Shown here: one piece after another, positions 9,457 through 19,169 of the stretch | How positions within the stretch are numbered: position 1 is the first letter of the stretch | Layout: each line of letters opens with the position of its first letter | Assembly: GCA_019359435.1 (NCBI GenBank) | Contig: JAHHHI010000059.1 | Span: 62,001 to 126,000 of the forward strand | DNA length: 64,000 bases | Origin: Kaiparowitsia implicata GSE-PSE-MK54-09C | GTDB taxonomy: Bacteria; Cyanobacteriota; Cyanobacteriia; Elainellales; Elainellaceae | Direction of reading: 5' to 3' | The notes under the pieces: model-generated | The model's input: only the letters and a program-made list of their open reading frames with translations | What the model was told of the DNA's origin: nothing | The model's database searches: none | Translations under genes and position numbers: made by a program

Positions 9457-10641
9457 GTGCGGCTGTTTATCAGCACGGGGGAAGTATCTGGCGACCTGCA
9501 AGGGGCGCTGCTGGTGCAGTCGTTGCGGCGGCAGACGGCAGCGTTGGGGATTGACCTCGAGATTTTGGCTCTGGGGGGCGATCGCATGGCGGCGGCAGGG
9601 GCGACGCTGTTGGGCAATACCACGGCGATTGGCTCTATCGGCTTGTTTGAATCACTTCCCTATGTGCTGCCGACGTACTGGGCTCAGCAGCGGGCTAAGC
9701 GGCACCTGCGGGCTTACCCGCCGGATGGGGTGGTGATGATTGATTACCTGGCCCCCAATGTCACCATTGGCAGGTTTTTGCAGCAGCATTTGCCTGCGGT
9801 GCCGATCACTTACTACATTGCGCCCCAAGAGTGGGTGTGGTCCTTTGGGTCTGCTAACACGCGCCGTCTGGTGGCGATGACGGATCAAATGCTTGCGGTT
9901 TTTCCAGAGGAGGCACGCTATTACGCTCGCCATGGGGCCACCGTGCAGTATGTGGGGCATCCCCTAGTGGATCAGGCGCAGTCGTTCCCGTCTCGAGCCC
10001 AGGCTCGCACTGATTTGGGGATCAGGGAGGACGCTGTGGCGATCGCCCTGCTTCCGGCCTCTCGTCGGCAAGAGCTGACCTATATTTTGCCTGTGATGTG
10101 CCAGGCGGCGGCGCAGATTCAGTATAAGCTGCCCCAGGCTCACTTCTGGATTTCCTTATCGATGGAAGCGTTTCGCCAGCCGATCGAAGCTGCTATTCGC
10201 CAGTATGGACTGCGGGCGACGTTGGTGAGTGGGCGATCGCCCACGGTGATCGCCGCCTCTGACCTAGCAATTACTAAATCGGGCACCGTCAACCTCGAAA
10301 TTGCGCTGATGGATGTGCCGCAGGTGGTGGTCTATCGGGTTAGCCCGCTCACCGCCTGGGTCGCACGGCATCTGCTCAAGTTTTCAATTCCGTTTATGTC
10401 GCCGGTGAATTTGTTGGTGATGCGCGGCATCGTCCCCGAGTTTTTGCAAGAGCGTGCGACCCCCAGCGCCATTACCCAGGTTGCGATGGAACTGTTGCTG
10501 AGCGCTGAGCGTCGTCAGCACCTGCAGCACGACTATCAAGACCTGCGCCAAGCCATGGGAGAACCCGGCGTGTGCGATCGCGCTGCTGCCGCCATCTTAG
10601 ACTCGATGATTCATTCTTCTAACTCAGCGCTATCCTCGTAG
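9457..10641 (+). CDS. lpxB: Lipid-A-disaccharide synthase
   Basis: LpxB is a GT19 glycosyltransferase that condenses UDP-2,3-diacylglucosamine with lipid X. The start is GTG at 9457, since RLFISTGEVSGDLQGALL is the normal N-terminus of the family. Other conserved blocks are DYLAPN, TYYIAPQEWVW, VGHPLVDQ, LLPASRRQEL and the nucleotide-binding AITKSGTVNLEIAL. Its length of 394 residues is normal. It closes the Omp85–lpxC–fabZ–lpxA–lpxB block. LpxH or LpxI and the Kdo genes are not in this window. Confidence 0.95.
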   Translation: MRLFISTGEVSGDLQGALLVQSLRRQTAALGIDLEILALGGDRMAAAGATLLGNTTAIGSIGLFESLPYVLPTYWAQQRAKRHLRAYPPDGVVMIDYLAPNVTIGRFLQQHLPAVPITYYIAPQEWVWSFGSANTRRLVAMTDQMLAVFPEEARYYARHGATVQYVGHPLVDQAQSFPSRAQARTDLGIREDAVAIALLPASRRQELTYILPVMCQAAAQIQYKLPQAHFWISLSMEAFRQPIEAAIRQYGLRATLVSGRSPTVIAASDLAITKSGTVNLEIALMDVPQVVVYRVSPLTAWVARHLLKFSIPFMSPVNLLVMRGIVPEFLQERATPSAITQVAMELLLSAERRQHLQHDYQDLRQAMGEPGVCDRAAAAILDSMIHSSNSALSS

Positions 10642-10850
10642 AGATAGGGCTGATAGAAACAGACCTGAGCACGTTGTACGGCGTCCTGGGCTTATTGAAT
10701 GGTCTTGAGAAGGCTATCCCTCTCCACCATCGCCCAAACTGGATTTGCGTTACGGATTCAGAATCGAGTCCCACCCCTCCCAACGTCGGCTTCATCGCCG
10801 ATCCCCACGCTCTTACCCTCCTTCCACCCCATCGCAAAGATCCACAACCT

Positions 10851-11627
10851 ATGAACCGCAAGCTGCTTCCGGCGATCGCCCTATTCTCTCTCCTTGGCGT
10901 CTCTTTACCAGCTCAGGCTGAGAATCTAGCCCATGTGCAGCAGTTGCTCAACACCCGTCAGTGTCAAGCCTGCGAGCTCGATCGGGCGGGGCTGATCTAC
11001 GCCAATCTCACGGGGGTAGACTTGAGCGGGTCGAGCTTGATGCAGGCGAATCTGAGCCGCGCCAACCTCACCAATGCCAACTTGCAGCAGACCAATTTAG
11101 TGGGTGCGATGATGACCAGCGCCAACCTGTCTGGTGCCAACCTGCGCGGGGCCGATTTGCGCGGGGCAGACCTGCGAGAGGCCTATCTGGTGGGTGCCGA
11201 TCTGCAAGGTGCCCGGTTGGATGGGGCGTTGCTGCATGGAGCCGTCGGCGCGCCCACCTCGGTTGTGAGTGGAGAAGACTACTACCTGTGGGGGCTGACA
11301 GAGCACCGTCGGGGCAATTTTCGGGGGGCGATCGCCTATTTTGACCAAGCGCTTGCCCTTCAGTCAGATTTATCCCATGCCTATCTGGCGCGGGGGATGG
11401 CGCGCTACCAGGTGAATGACCTGGCAGGAGCCGTGCAAGATGCCCAGCAGGCCGAACAGTTCTACCTGCGCGAGGGCAACGATTCGGGGCAGCAGGTGGC
11501 CGTTCAGTTTGTGGAGGGCATTCGCGCAGTAGAAGAAGCGGATGCCAAACAGCGTGCCGGTCGCCGCAGTAGTTTTCTAGATTTCTTAGGCGGCGTCGCT
11601 GGGCTATTGCTTCAGTTTTTGCTATAG
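10851..11627 (+). CDS. Exported pentapeptide-repeat protein with TPR
   Basis: The 258-residue protein has a clear signal peptide (MNRKLLPAIALFSLLG to AQA), then a Cys pair in CQACELDRAGLIYANL. About a dozen A(N/D)LxG pentapeptide repeats follow (LSGSSLMQANLSRANL onward). After these come TPR-like helices (YYLWGLTEHRRGNFRGAIAYF). A hydrophobic C-terminus ends LDFLGGVAGLLLQFLL. It probably acts in the periplasm or at the outer face of the membrane as a scaffold; no enzyme activity is indicated. ATG 10851 was chosen over an upstream TTG at 10674 because it begins the signal peptide. It converges with the cyclase gene, the stops being about 15 bases apart. Confidence 0.85.
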   Translation: MNRKLLPAIALFSLLGVSLPAQAENLAHVQQLLNTRQCQACELDRAGLIYANLTGVDLSGSSLMQANLSRANLTNANLQQTNLVGAMMTSANLSGANLRGADLRGADLREAYLVGADLQGARLDGALLHGAVGAPTSVVSGEDYYLWGLTEHRRGNFRGAIAYFDQALALQSDLSHAYLARGMARYQVNDLAGAVQDAQQAEQFYLREGNDSGQQVAVQFVEGIRAVEEADAKQRAGRRSSFLDFLGGVAGLLLQFLL

Positions 11628-11641
11628 GGTGACGCTGCGCC

Positions 11642-14278
11642 CTATTTGCGGGTCATCACATGCACGCCATCCCACTCGGGCGGTGGCGGGCTGACCCAAT
11701 AGGCATGGGCCCGCTCTAGGTGAACCGTGACAGCGCGATCGCCCGGATGAATTCGCTGCGCCTGCTCAAAGTGCTGAATCGCTTGGGGAAACTCTCGGTT
11801 TTTATAGGCGGTGCGGCCTTGATGATACAAATCTAAGAAGGTTTGGGTGCGATCGTCGAGGGGAATGGTGCGATCGCCCAACAGTTCATAAATTTCCACA
11901 GGCTGGGTCTTGCCCTTCACCTGAATGCGATCCAACTCCCGCACCCACACCTGATCCCGGCATAGGGCATAGGTAAACTCGCTGAGGATAATGTCGCAGC
12001 CATACTCCTTTGTGACCCCTTCTAGACGCGCGCTGATATCGACCCCGTTGCCAATCACCGTATAGTCCATCCGCTTTTGGGAGCCAATATTGCCCGAGAC
12101 CACTTCCCCAGAGCTAATGCCAATGCCAATGCGAATTAACGGCTGCATCGCCACGCGTCGTTGTTCGTTAAATACCGCTAGGCGCCGTCGCATATCCAAG
12201 GCCGATTTCACCGCCATTGCGGCATGGTTTGGCACGGGTAGCGGCGCTCCAAACACCGCCATTAGCGCATCGCCAATGAACTTGTCGAGGGTGCCCTCAT
12301 AATTAAAGACCGCTTCTACCATCGTCTCGAAGTAGTTGTTGAGCAGCATCACCACGTCTGCCGCTTCCATATGCTCGGTTAGCGAGGTGTAGCCGCGAAT
12401 GTCGGAAAACAGAATCGTCACGTCTTTGCGTTCGCCGACCATCAACGCGTCTTCGCCCAGAGCCATCACCCGCTCTGCGACGCCGGGCGTCATATAGCGA
12501 TACATGGTGGCTTTCATCCGCTTTTCTTGGCTGATGTCTTCAAGCACCACCAGGCCGCCTCGCACCTCGCCGCTGGGGTTTGTCAGGGGATTCACAGTGA
12601 GGTTGATGCTGTGTTCGATCGCTTGAATGGGAGATTGGGGATCAAGCGGGAGAAGGTGGAGGGTGGGGTCTAGATTCCACGGAAGGTGACGGTGGGGTGC
12701 CTCGGGGGTGGGCGATCGCACCATCAGCACATGGGTCAAGGGCGCTGCCTGGGCAGGCGGTAAGGCGAGCGACTGGGTGGCTGGGGGATGGGCCTGCGAC
12801 GCTTGCGGGGCTTGCGGGGCGATCGCCCGAGACTGTAGCTCTGAGGAAACGATCACAATGCCAGTTTCTAGGCTTTGCTCCGGCACATAGTGGCGCGCTC
12901 CCGTTCTAAGGCTGTCTTCTAAGCGCATGCGTAGGTTCTCGATCGGCACGACTTCCCACACGGCCCTACCGACTAGATAGGTCATCCACGAAGCTGCTTG
13001 AATGGTGCCCTCATCCCCCTTAACCGGGCAGCCCAGCAGCGCCAACGCCGCCTCATTAATGGTGACAATCCGCCCCTCTAAGTCCGTCGAAATCACCGCA
13101 TCAGACAGGCTTTGCAAAATATCTTTTTGATACTGCTGCTCTAACAGCACCCGCTCAAACAACTGAGCGTTTTCGAGGGCAATGCCTGCCTGCACGTTGA
13201 ACGCCTGCATAAATTCTTCATCAGAACTGGTGAAGGTGCCCTGAAGCTTGTTGATTAACTGCGTCACGCCAATGAGTGTGCCGCTTGAGTTAAACACGGG
13301 CATGCAGAGAATGGTGCGCGTCACATAGCCCGTTTGCCGATCAGTAGTCGGGTCAAAACGAGGGTCTTCGTACGCATTGGAAATGTTAATCAATTGCCCA
13401 GTAGACGCCACAAAGCCCGCCACGCCCCGATCGGCAGGAAACCGGATTTCCATGATGGTGGTGCCGTCGGCTTTGGCAATTTTCGACCAGAGTTCGTGGC
13501 GATCGCGATCGAGCAAAAACAGGGTGCTGCGATCGGCCTGCATCAGCTGCTTGGCTTCGTCCATGACGGCTCGCAGCGTCCGCTCCAAGTCTAGGCTTTG
13601 GGACAGAATCGTCGAGGCATTCAGCAGCGCCGTTGCCCCCCGCTGGTTCCGTGCGGCGACATAGAAGGCGTTGCAGCTTTCTAAAATCACGCCAATGGAC
13701 GCCGCAAATTCTTCAAACTGCGTTTGGTCTGCGGCATTAAAGGGCTCGTCCCCTGCTTTGTTGAGCAATTGCGCCACGGCCACCACCTGCCGCTGCGTAT
13801 CAAAAATGGGCATGCACAGCACCGTGCGGGTATGGTAGCCCGTCTGCTGATCGACCTCGGGGTTAAACAAAGGATGCTGGTAGGCATTGGCAATAGACAA
13901 CCCCTCGCCTCGGGTTGCCACATAGCCAGCAATGCCTGCATTCAAGGGTATGCGGATGTTGGTTAGGCCCTCGCTGCCCTGCGCCACCTTTGACCAGAGC
14001 TGCTGTTTCTCAGCATCCACGAGGAAGATTGTAGTGCGCCCAGCCTGCAACACCTGCCCAATTTTGAGGGTGAACGCTTCTAAAATTTGCTCCAGCACCA
14101 TTTCAAGGGACTGGTTGTTGAGCAACTCAATGGCGCGGCGGCTTTGCTCAAACTCATCGGTAATTTGGGTGAGCAGACTGCCAAACTGGGTCGGCGTGAG
14201 CGCCTTGACCTGCCGAGTTAAGTCACCACGGCGATCGCCCTGTGCCAGTAATGCCAGCATGGAACCGGGGGTGGGCAT
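11642..14278 (-). CDS. cyaB: Class III adenylate cyclase, GAF–GAF–PAS–cyclase–TPR (CyaB1-type)
   Basis: Domain order: two tandem GAF domains (each containing an LWSKIA/LWSKVA block and a GY.TRT.LCMP motif), a PAS-like region (DAVISTDLEGRIVTINEAAL), a cyclase domain and C-terminal TPR helices. The cyclase has the metal-binding VTILFSDIRGYTSLTE, the substrate Lys in DKFIGDALMAVFG, and YTVIGNGVDISARLE. A Thr stands where many adenylate cyclases have Asp. Lys plus Thr is the pair I recall for Anabaena CyaB1, so cAMP is the likely product. In that family the GAF domains bind cyclic nucleotide and give positive feedback. The start is uncertain: ATGs at 14419, 14278 and 14260 are in frame, and the first would add 47 residues that look non-coding. 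Confidence 0.88.
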   Translation of the reverse strand: MPTPGSMLALLAQGDRRGDLTRQVKALTPTQFGSLLTQITDEFEQSRRAIELLNNQSLEMVLEQILEAFTLKIGQVLQAGRTTIFLVDAEKQQLWSKVAQGSEGLTNIRIPLNAGIAGYVATRGEGLSIANAYQHPLFNPEVDQQTGYHTRTVLCMPIFDTQRQVVAVAQLLNKAGDEPFNAADQTQFEEFAASIGVILESCNAFYVAARNQRGATALLNASTILSQSLDLERTLRAVMDEAKQLMQADRSTLFLLDRDRHELWSKIAKADGTTIMEIRFPADRGVAGFVASTGQLINISNAYEDPRFDPTTDRQTGYVTRTILCMPVFNSSGTLIGVTQLINKLQGTFTSSDEEFMQAFNVQAGIALENAQLFERVLLEQQYQKDILQSLSDAVISTDLEGRIVTINEAALALLGCPVKGDEGTIQAASWMTYLVGRAVWEVVPIENLRMRLEDSLRTGARHYVPEQSLETGIVIVSSELQSRAIAPQAPQASQAHPPATQSLALPPAQAAPLTHVLMVRSPTPEAPHRHLPWNLDPTLHLLPLDPQSPIQAIEHSINLTVNPLTNPSGEVRGGLVVLEDISQEKRMKATMYRYMTPGVAERVMALGEDALMVGERKDVTILFSDIRGYTSLTEHMEAADVVMLLNNYFETMVEAVFNYEGTLDKFIGDALMAVFGAPLPVPNHAAMAVKSALDMRRRLAVFNEQRRVAMQPLIRIGIGISSGEVVSGNIGSQKRMDYTVIGNGVDISARLEGVTKEYGCDIILSEFTYALCRDQVWVRELDRIQVKGKTQPVEIYELLGDRTIPLDDRTQTFLDLYHQGRTAYKNREFPQAIQHFEQAQRIHPGDRAVTVHLERAHAYWVSPPPPEWDGVHVMTRK

Positions 14279-14631
14279 GGGGAGAGAGATGGGGGGTAGG
14301 GAGTGGGGTGCAGAGAGGATGTGCTGAGGGGAGAGGAAACCTGATACCAAATCCGAATCGCATACCCTTGGTTCCACACCCGTCAATCTGTAAGGGCGAT
14401 TTGTAGGGGTGAATGGCATTCACCCGGCCCAACCGGGAGGAATCTAGCTGGAGTGGGTATGAGAGATCGAAGCTCTGCGTGAGAGGCTTCTGCGTGAGAG
14501 GTTGGCGTTGCGGGCTCTTTACCTTCTACATCCCAAGATCTAGCAAATCCGTAGCTGATCGGCCTGTATCTGATATGGAGGTGGCGAGAGATCACCCGCT
14601 TCTCATACTCTCTTGAGTTTTTAATCTCGGG

Positions 14632-17094
14632 TTAGCGTCCCAACGCTTTGGCATACGCCGCATACAGGCGCTCTAGGTAGCGTTCCATCGTGTAGCGCTG
14701 AGATTGTTGAGTGCCTCGCTCGGCCAGCTGATCGCGAAGGGGGCGATCGCCCATGAGGGTTTCGATTTTGTGTTTGAGGTCATTTACATCATAGGGATTG
14801 ACGTAGAGCGCTGCATCCCCACAAATCTCTGGCAGGCACGACACGCCGGAGGTGATCACCGGGCAGCCCAGCCGCATGGCCTCGACAGGGGGCAGCCCAA
14901 ACCCTTCATACAGCGAGGGAAACACCAGCGCGTAAGCGCCCTGATAGAGATATTTGAGATTCTCTGTGGGCACATATTCCAGCAGTTTGACCTCGCGGCG
15001 CGAGTCGCGGTCAAAGAGATAGCTCATCTTCCCAAGCTCATCTTCCCAAGCCCAGGCTTTTTTGCCAACGATCACCAGCGGCATATCGGTGTCGAGGGTG
15101 GCATAGGCTTCGAGCAGCCGCCCCACATTTTTCTTAGGCTCGATGGCTCCCACAAACAGCAGATAGCGCTGATAGTCGAGCCGATAGCGCTTGAGAAAGT
15201 TGCCAATGCCCAGCGCATCGACCGGCAAGGGTTGCAGCGAGACCGGCTGGTAGGTGACATGAATGCGGTCGGGATCGGCGTCAAAATAGGTGAGCAGGTC
15301 TTTCTTGGTATTTTCTGACACGGCGATGATCACCGCCGAATCGTCAAGCGCATTGCGGATTTTGCCGTAGAAATCTTTCTTGTTGTCTAACGTGGTGTAG
15401 GGCAGGCGCAAGGGAATTAAATCGTGGATGGTGGTGATTTTCTTTGTTCCCTTAATCCGCATGGGTAGGGGATAGGTGACATGCCAGATATCCATCGGCT
15501 CTGATAAGTGAATGTCGGTGATGCGATCGAGCAGGCTAAAGGAAAAGTTGGCGATTTCGTAGCAGCGCGGCAGGTTAAAAGACTGGGCATAGCGGATGAA
15601 GTCTGCCCCGTATTTGCCTTCCTTAAGCACTACGTCGCCAATGCTGTCGCGCCGCCACGCCCGGTAGAACGGCCCGGTATAGGACTTGAGCATCCCCTTT
15701 AGAAGCCCGACCAGCTCAATCACAATGTTTTCTTTGTGGAACTGTTTGTCAAAAAAGAGAATTTCGTCTAGCACGCGATCGCGCTTATTGCTGTTGCGCC
15801 CGAGCAGCACATCCACCTGCGCCCCGAGGGTTTGCAGCGCTTTTACCAAGGTGGCGCTATAGGTTTTGATGCCGGTGCCGTCTGCCAGTTGCAGGTTATA
15901 CCCATCCACCAAAATCTTCACGTCTTTGAGCTTGTGCTCCCACTCGGCCAGATTGGGGCCGGGGGCTTCGACCAACGGATTGAGGGCGATCGCCCGTGTT
16001 GAGTCTCCCCGGATGGCGCCCGTCAGCTCCCGGTCGTTTTCTGCCACTACCACGTTGCGCCAGGTAGAAGTTTCGCCCGTTTGGTCAAAGGTACGCACGA
16101 GACCGGGGATGCAGATGGTGAATAAATTACGCTTGGTGACAGATTGGGGTGCCCAGGCGGTGATCCACCAATCCTCATCTGCCCCTTGGCCGTGTTTGCG
16201 GCCTACGGGCTTGGGCGCGCCTAGGTATGGGGTCGGAATGGGCAGCACGCTGCGCCAATAGTCACGGTGGGCGTGCAGATGAACGCCGGGCATGGAGCGC
16301 TTAAGCAGCACTTCGTATCCGGCGATCGCCCCGTTGCCATAGGTGCGGTGTTCTGCCGCGTCGCGTCCCGTGAGCAGCGGGCGCTCCACCGGGTCTTGCA
16401 CCTCGGCATAGACCCGAAATAGGTCAGGATGCACATCCACATCATCCTGAAAGTAGGAGATCCAATCCACGTTGGGATCGGCCAGCCAGTAGCCTAGTCC
16501 GGTGTTGATGGCATTGGGCAAGCCTCGGTTTTGGGGCAGGGCAATCAGCGGCACGCCGTGTTCCTCGGCAATGCGCCGATTTTCGGCCTGGTGTTCTGGG
16601 TTAGAGGCGTCGTCGATCACCACCACCGGAGCCTCGAGGGCAAGGATCTGGGGGAGCGATCGCGCCAACCCCTCAGGTCGGTTGTAGGTGGTGATAACGC
16701 TGGCAAACCGGGGTGCCGTTTGCTGGGCGTGATGGAGTGTGGCGATCGCCTCTGCCTGATCGAGCAGCGCCTGCACATGCCCCTGCTGCACCGGCGGCAC
16801 ACCCTCTGGCACCTGCTGGGCATAGATCACAAACACCGGATTGGCAAACACCGGCTGAAACGCCTCCATCACCGCCAGCAAAAACGGCGGCTCTACCTCA
16901 TGCACCATGCCCTTGTGCAGCACCACAAACCCAAACATCTGCGGCGGCAGCGCATAGGTGACGTTGTAGTGATAATTCTGCGGAAAAAACTCCATGAATT
17001 CGTTCGGCGCTAGGATCGCATCCGTCGGCTGCGTCCAGTCCTTGAGAAAGTCGCGCGTTTCTGTCCAGAAGTCGTCATCGAGCGGAAAAGGCAT
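14632..17094 (-). CDS. Bifunctional glycosyltransferase, GT2 fused to GT4
   Basis: The 820-residue protein has three parts. Residues 1–125 are a leader domain of unknown function ([20 protein letters not shown]). Residues about 130–350 are a GT-A domain ([22 protein letters not shown], and FQDDVDV at 215–221). From about 395 there is a GT-B family 4 domain ([46 protein letters not shown]). The sugar-nucleotide EX7E-type motif [12 protein letters not shown] lies at 729–740. One polypeptide could thus make two successive glycosidic bonds. It is the last gene of the minus-strand glycan cluster, 131 bases after its neighbour, and it lacks the FWKLR tail found in other members. Confidence 0.9.
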   Translation of the reverse strand: MPFPLDDDFWTETRDFLKDWTQPTDAILAPNEFMEFFPQNYHYNVTYALPPQMFGFVVLHKGMVHEVEPPFLLAVMEAFQPVFANPVFVIYAQQVPEGVPPVQQGHVQALLDQAEAIATLHHAQQTAPRFASVITTYNRPEGLARSLPQILALEAPVVVIDDASNPEHQAENRRIAEEHGVPLIALPQNRGLPNAINTGLGYWLADPNVDWISYFQDDVDVHPDLFRVYAEVQDPVERPLLTGRDAAEHRTYGNGAIAGYEVLLKRSMPGVHLHAHRDYWRSVLPIPTPYLGAPKPVGRKHGQGADEDWWITAWAPQSVTKRNLFTICIPGLVRTFDQTGETSTWRNVVVAENDRELTGAIRGDSTRAIALNPLVEAPGPNLAEWEHKLKDVKILVDGYNLQLADGTGIKTYSATLVKALQTLGAQVDVLLGRNSNKRDRVLDEILFFDKQFHKENIVIELVGLLKGMLKSYTGPFYRAWRRDSIGDVVLKEGKYGADFIRYAQSFNLPRCYEIANFSFSLLDRITDIHLSEPMDIWHVTYPLPMRIKGTKKITTIHDLIPLRLPYTTLDNKKDFYGKIRNALDDSAVIIAVSENTKKDLLTYFDADPDRIHVTYQPVSLQPLPVDALGIGNFLKRYRLDYQRYLLFVGAIEPKKNVGRLLEAYATLDTDMPLVIVGKKAWAWEDELGKMSYLFDRDSRREVKLLEYVPTENLKYLYQGAYALVFPSLYEGFGLPPVEAMRLGCPVITSGVSCLPEICGDAALYVNPYDVNDLKHKIETLMGDRPLRDQLAERGTQQSQRYTMERYLERLYAAYAKALGR

Positions 17095-17225
17095 GGTTGA
17101 GTGTTGAGGGTTGAGGGTTGAGCTGGAGAGATGGGGATGGGGTGGTGGAGAGGGGTGTTAGAGATTCTAAGGTTCTAATTACGGATTAGCCAGATCGGTT
17201 CAAGACTTGCCTCTAACCCCCAATC

Positions 17226-19169
17226 CTAATCGTTGACGGGTAATCCCAGTCGGTGTTTAAGCCGAAACCAGGCGGTGCGGAGTTTCCAGAACTTGCTGGA
17301 TTCCATCGCTGCAATGCGACTGAGGGCATCGTGCAACTGAGTCGCAGAGGCCCCCGGTTGAGAATGCGCTGGGTTGAGCGGCTTGCCCGGAACAATCTCT
17401 TGCTGCCAAAACAAGAGTTCTAGGGCGCGGCGTTCTGCCTGAACCTGCTCTGGAGACGGGGACGGGGCAAAGCTGGCCGCGGCGGTAAGGCTGGTGCTAA
17501 AGCGGACGGGGGCAACCTGCACCGCGTGCAGCAGGCAGTAGAGCCAGTAGAGATGGTTGAGTCGGGGGTCGCAATCGCCCCACTGGTTCAACACTCGCGC
17601 CGGAAACAACCAGGCGCACTCGGGCGCAGGCGATTCCAACTGCAGCAGCGCATCCACCCTAAAGGGATGATAGAACAGCGCTGGCATTGCCTCTTCTGCC
17701 GTTCCTCTGGATATGGCACCGGAGTAGAGGATGGGTTCGTCTGCGGCGGTTTCGACGATCTGCATCGCCGTCGCCACATGGTTGGGATACAGCACATCCC
17801 CCACCTGCATCAGCCCAAAATAGTCGGTGTTGATCTGAGGAAAGAGATGCCAGAGTTGACTGCTGTGATACCCACAGTCTGGTAATAACTGAGCATGGAT
17901 TGTGAGTGGTGCAGCCTCATCGACTTGAGCAATCTCGGCAATTTTTTGGTGGATTATCTCGAACTCGTCGGGCTCGCGAGTGCCAATAATTGCATGACAG
18001 TTGGAGTGAGTTTGCGTGGCAAGGCTGTGGAGCGATCGCTCCAATCTGTCAGAAAACGGTTCGGGCGATCGCCCCTGATTCACCATGACAAAACTGACTG
18101 ATTTCGGCTCAGATTTCGGCTCAGATTTCGGCTCAGATTTCGGCTCAGATTTCGGCTCAGATTTCGGCTCAGATTTCGGCTCAGATTTCGGCTCAGACTT
18201 ATGTTCAGAAACAGTGGCGGATAGCGGTGCAATAAAGCCCCGTTTTGAAATCACCGCCTTGTGCAATTCTGCCAAGCCAAGCAACAGGGCTTCCAGCGTA
18301 TAGCGTTCAGAAAAAATGCGATGCGCCTGCTCAGACATCGCCCGTGCGTTGTCTGGATGGGCGGCAATCCAGGCCATGTGTTGAGTGATGTGCTGCACCT
18401 GATCGAGGGGCGTGGCATCGGGATCAATATAGAGCACCGAGTCCCCAAAGGCTTTGCGAATAAAGGGATGCTCGCCACAGAGGGCGATCGCCCCCGACGC
18501 CACAATCTCAAAAATTCGCATGGATGGAACGGCGGCTTGGCGATGTTCTGGGCGATGCAAGCACAAGCCCACACCCCCTTGATGGAGGGCTCGCAGGACA
18601 CTTATCCCATCAAAGGGCAGTGTTCCCCGGTAGGCCTGTTGCAGAAACGTCCAGCCCTCGGGCTTGCCGTAAATATCAATATAGGGCTGACGGTCTAACT
18701 GTTGAAAAAACTTGAGAAAGCGATCGCCATCCCAGTTAGACCCAAAATAAACTAAGCGCGGTTTGTCTAATGTTAAAGCTTGATAGTCTGTAGCAAAGCA
18801 GCTTGTAAAAAACGGCGTTTTTAACAATGGTTTTGGAGTATTCAGCAGGAGTCGATACAGCCAGTCTTCGATCACTGGCGATGACACCAAATAGCCGTCA
18901 TAGGTCAGCACATTGCGCACTGCATCGTTTACACCTTCAAAGAAGCTCGGCGGGTTCCACATGCAGCCATAGGTGGGAAATTTCCACGCTTTATAGCTGT
19001 TGTTGTGAAGTGCTAAGACGCAATCTGGCTGATAGGCATCAATGTCTGATTGACGTCGCCATTCTGCAGCCTGCCAGCCTAGGTTTTTGGCGGCAATGCA
19101 GATGCGACTTGCCAATTCTGACTCGGCAAACCAGGTTTCAGCAAACGGATTGTGCAATGCAATTCTCAT
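17226..19169 (-). CDS. Two-domain glycosyltransferase with KSEP tandem linker
   Basis: The 647-residue protein begins with a GT-B/CgeB-like half: RIALHNPFAETWFAESELAS, RLVYFGSNWDGDRF, and VPSMRIFEIVASGAIALCG for donor binding. An eight-fold KSEP repeat (residues 324–355) links this to a degenerate GT2-like half. That half shows VSFVMVNQGRSPEPF, SLATQTHSNCHAIIG and FGLMQVGDVLYPNH, and no clear DxD. The chain ends with the shared tail AAMESSKFWKLRTAWFRLK (about 620–640). Its start overlaps the stop of the upstream gene by 4 bases (ATGA), so the two are translationally coupled. The second half may be a binding module rather than an active enzyme. Confidence 0.85.
   Translation of the reverse strand: MRIALHNPFAETWFAESELASRICIAAKNLGWQAAEWRRQSDIDAYQPDCVLALHNNSYKAWKFPTYGCMWNPPSFFEGVNDAVRNVLTYDGYLVSSPVIEDWLYRLLLNTPKPLLKTPFFTSCFATDYQALTLDKPRLVYFGSNWDGDRFLKFFQQLDRQPYIDIYGKPEGWTFLQQAYRGTLPFDGISVLRALHQGGVGLCLHRPEHRQAAVPSMRIFEIVASGAIALCGEHPFIRKAFGDSVLYIDPDATPLDQVQHITQHMAWIAAHPDNARAMSEQAHRIFSERYTLEALLLGLAELHKAVISKRGFIAPLSATVSEHKSEPKSEPKSEPKSEPKSEPKSEPKSEPKSEPKSVSFVMVNQGRSPEPFSDRLERSLHSLATQTHSNCHAIIGTREPDEFEIIHQKIAEIAQVDEAAPLTIHAQLLPDCGYHSSQLWHLFPQINTDYFGLMQVGDVLYPNHVATAMQIVETAADEPILYSGAISRGTAEEAMPALFYHPFRVDALLQLESPAPECAWLFPARVLNQWGDCDPRLNHLYWLYCLLHAVQVAPVRFSTSLTAAASFAPSPSPEQVQAERRALELLFWQQEIVPGKPLNPAHSQPGASATQLHDALSRIAAMESSKFWKLRTAWFRLKHRLGLPVND
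18106..18201 (-). repeat. 12-bp tandem repeat encoding KSEP units
   Basis: The plus-strand unit GGCTCAGATTTC is repeated perfectly seven times from 18106 to 18189, followed by a diverged copy to 18201. On the coding minus strand each unit is AAATCTGAGCCG, giving Lys-Ser-Glu-Pro. Because the unit is a multiple of three, copy number can change without a frameshift. The near-perfect DNA identity implies recent expansion by slippage. Confidence 0.95.

Noticed and set aside
10961-11344. Plus-strand frame of 127 codons inside the pentapeptide gene
   Set aside because: It is a shifted reading of the pentapeptide repeats with no start signal.
11624-11646. Small dyad between the convergent pentapeptide and cyclase genes as a terminator
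   Set aside because: The stem is only about six base pairs and there is no T-run on either strand.
18085-18303. Plus-strand frame with repeated DFGS
   Set aside because: It is the opposite-strand reading of the KSEP minisatellite inside a well-supported gene.
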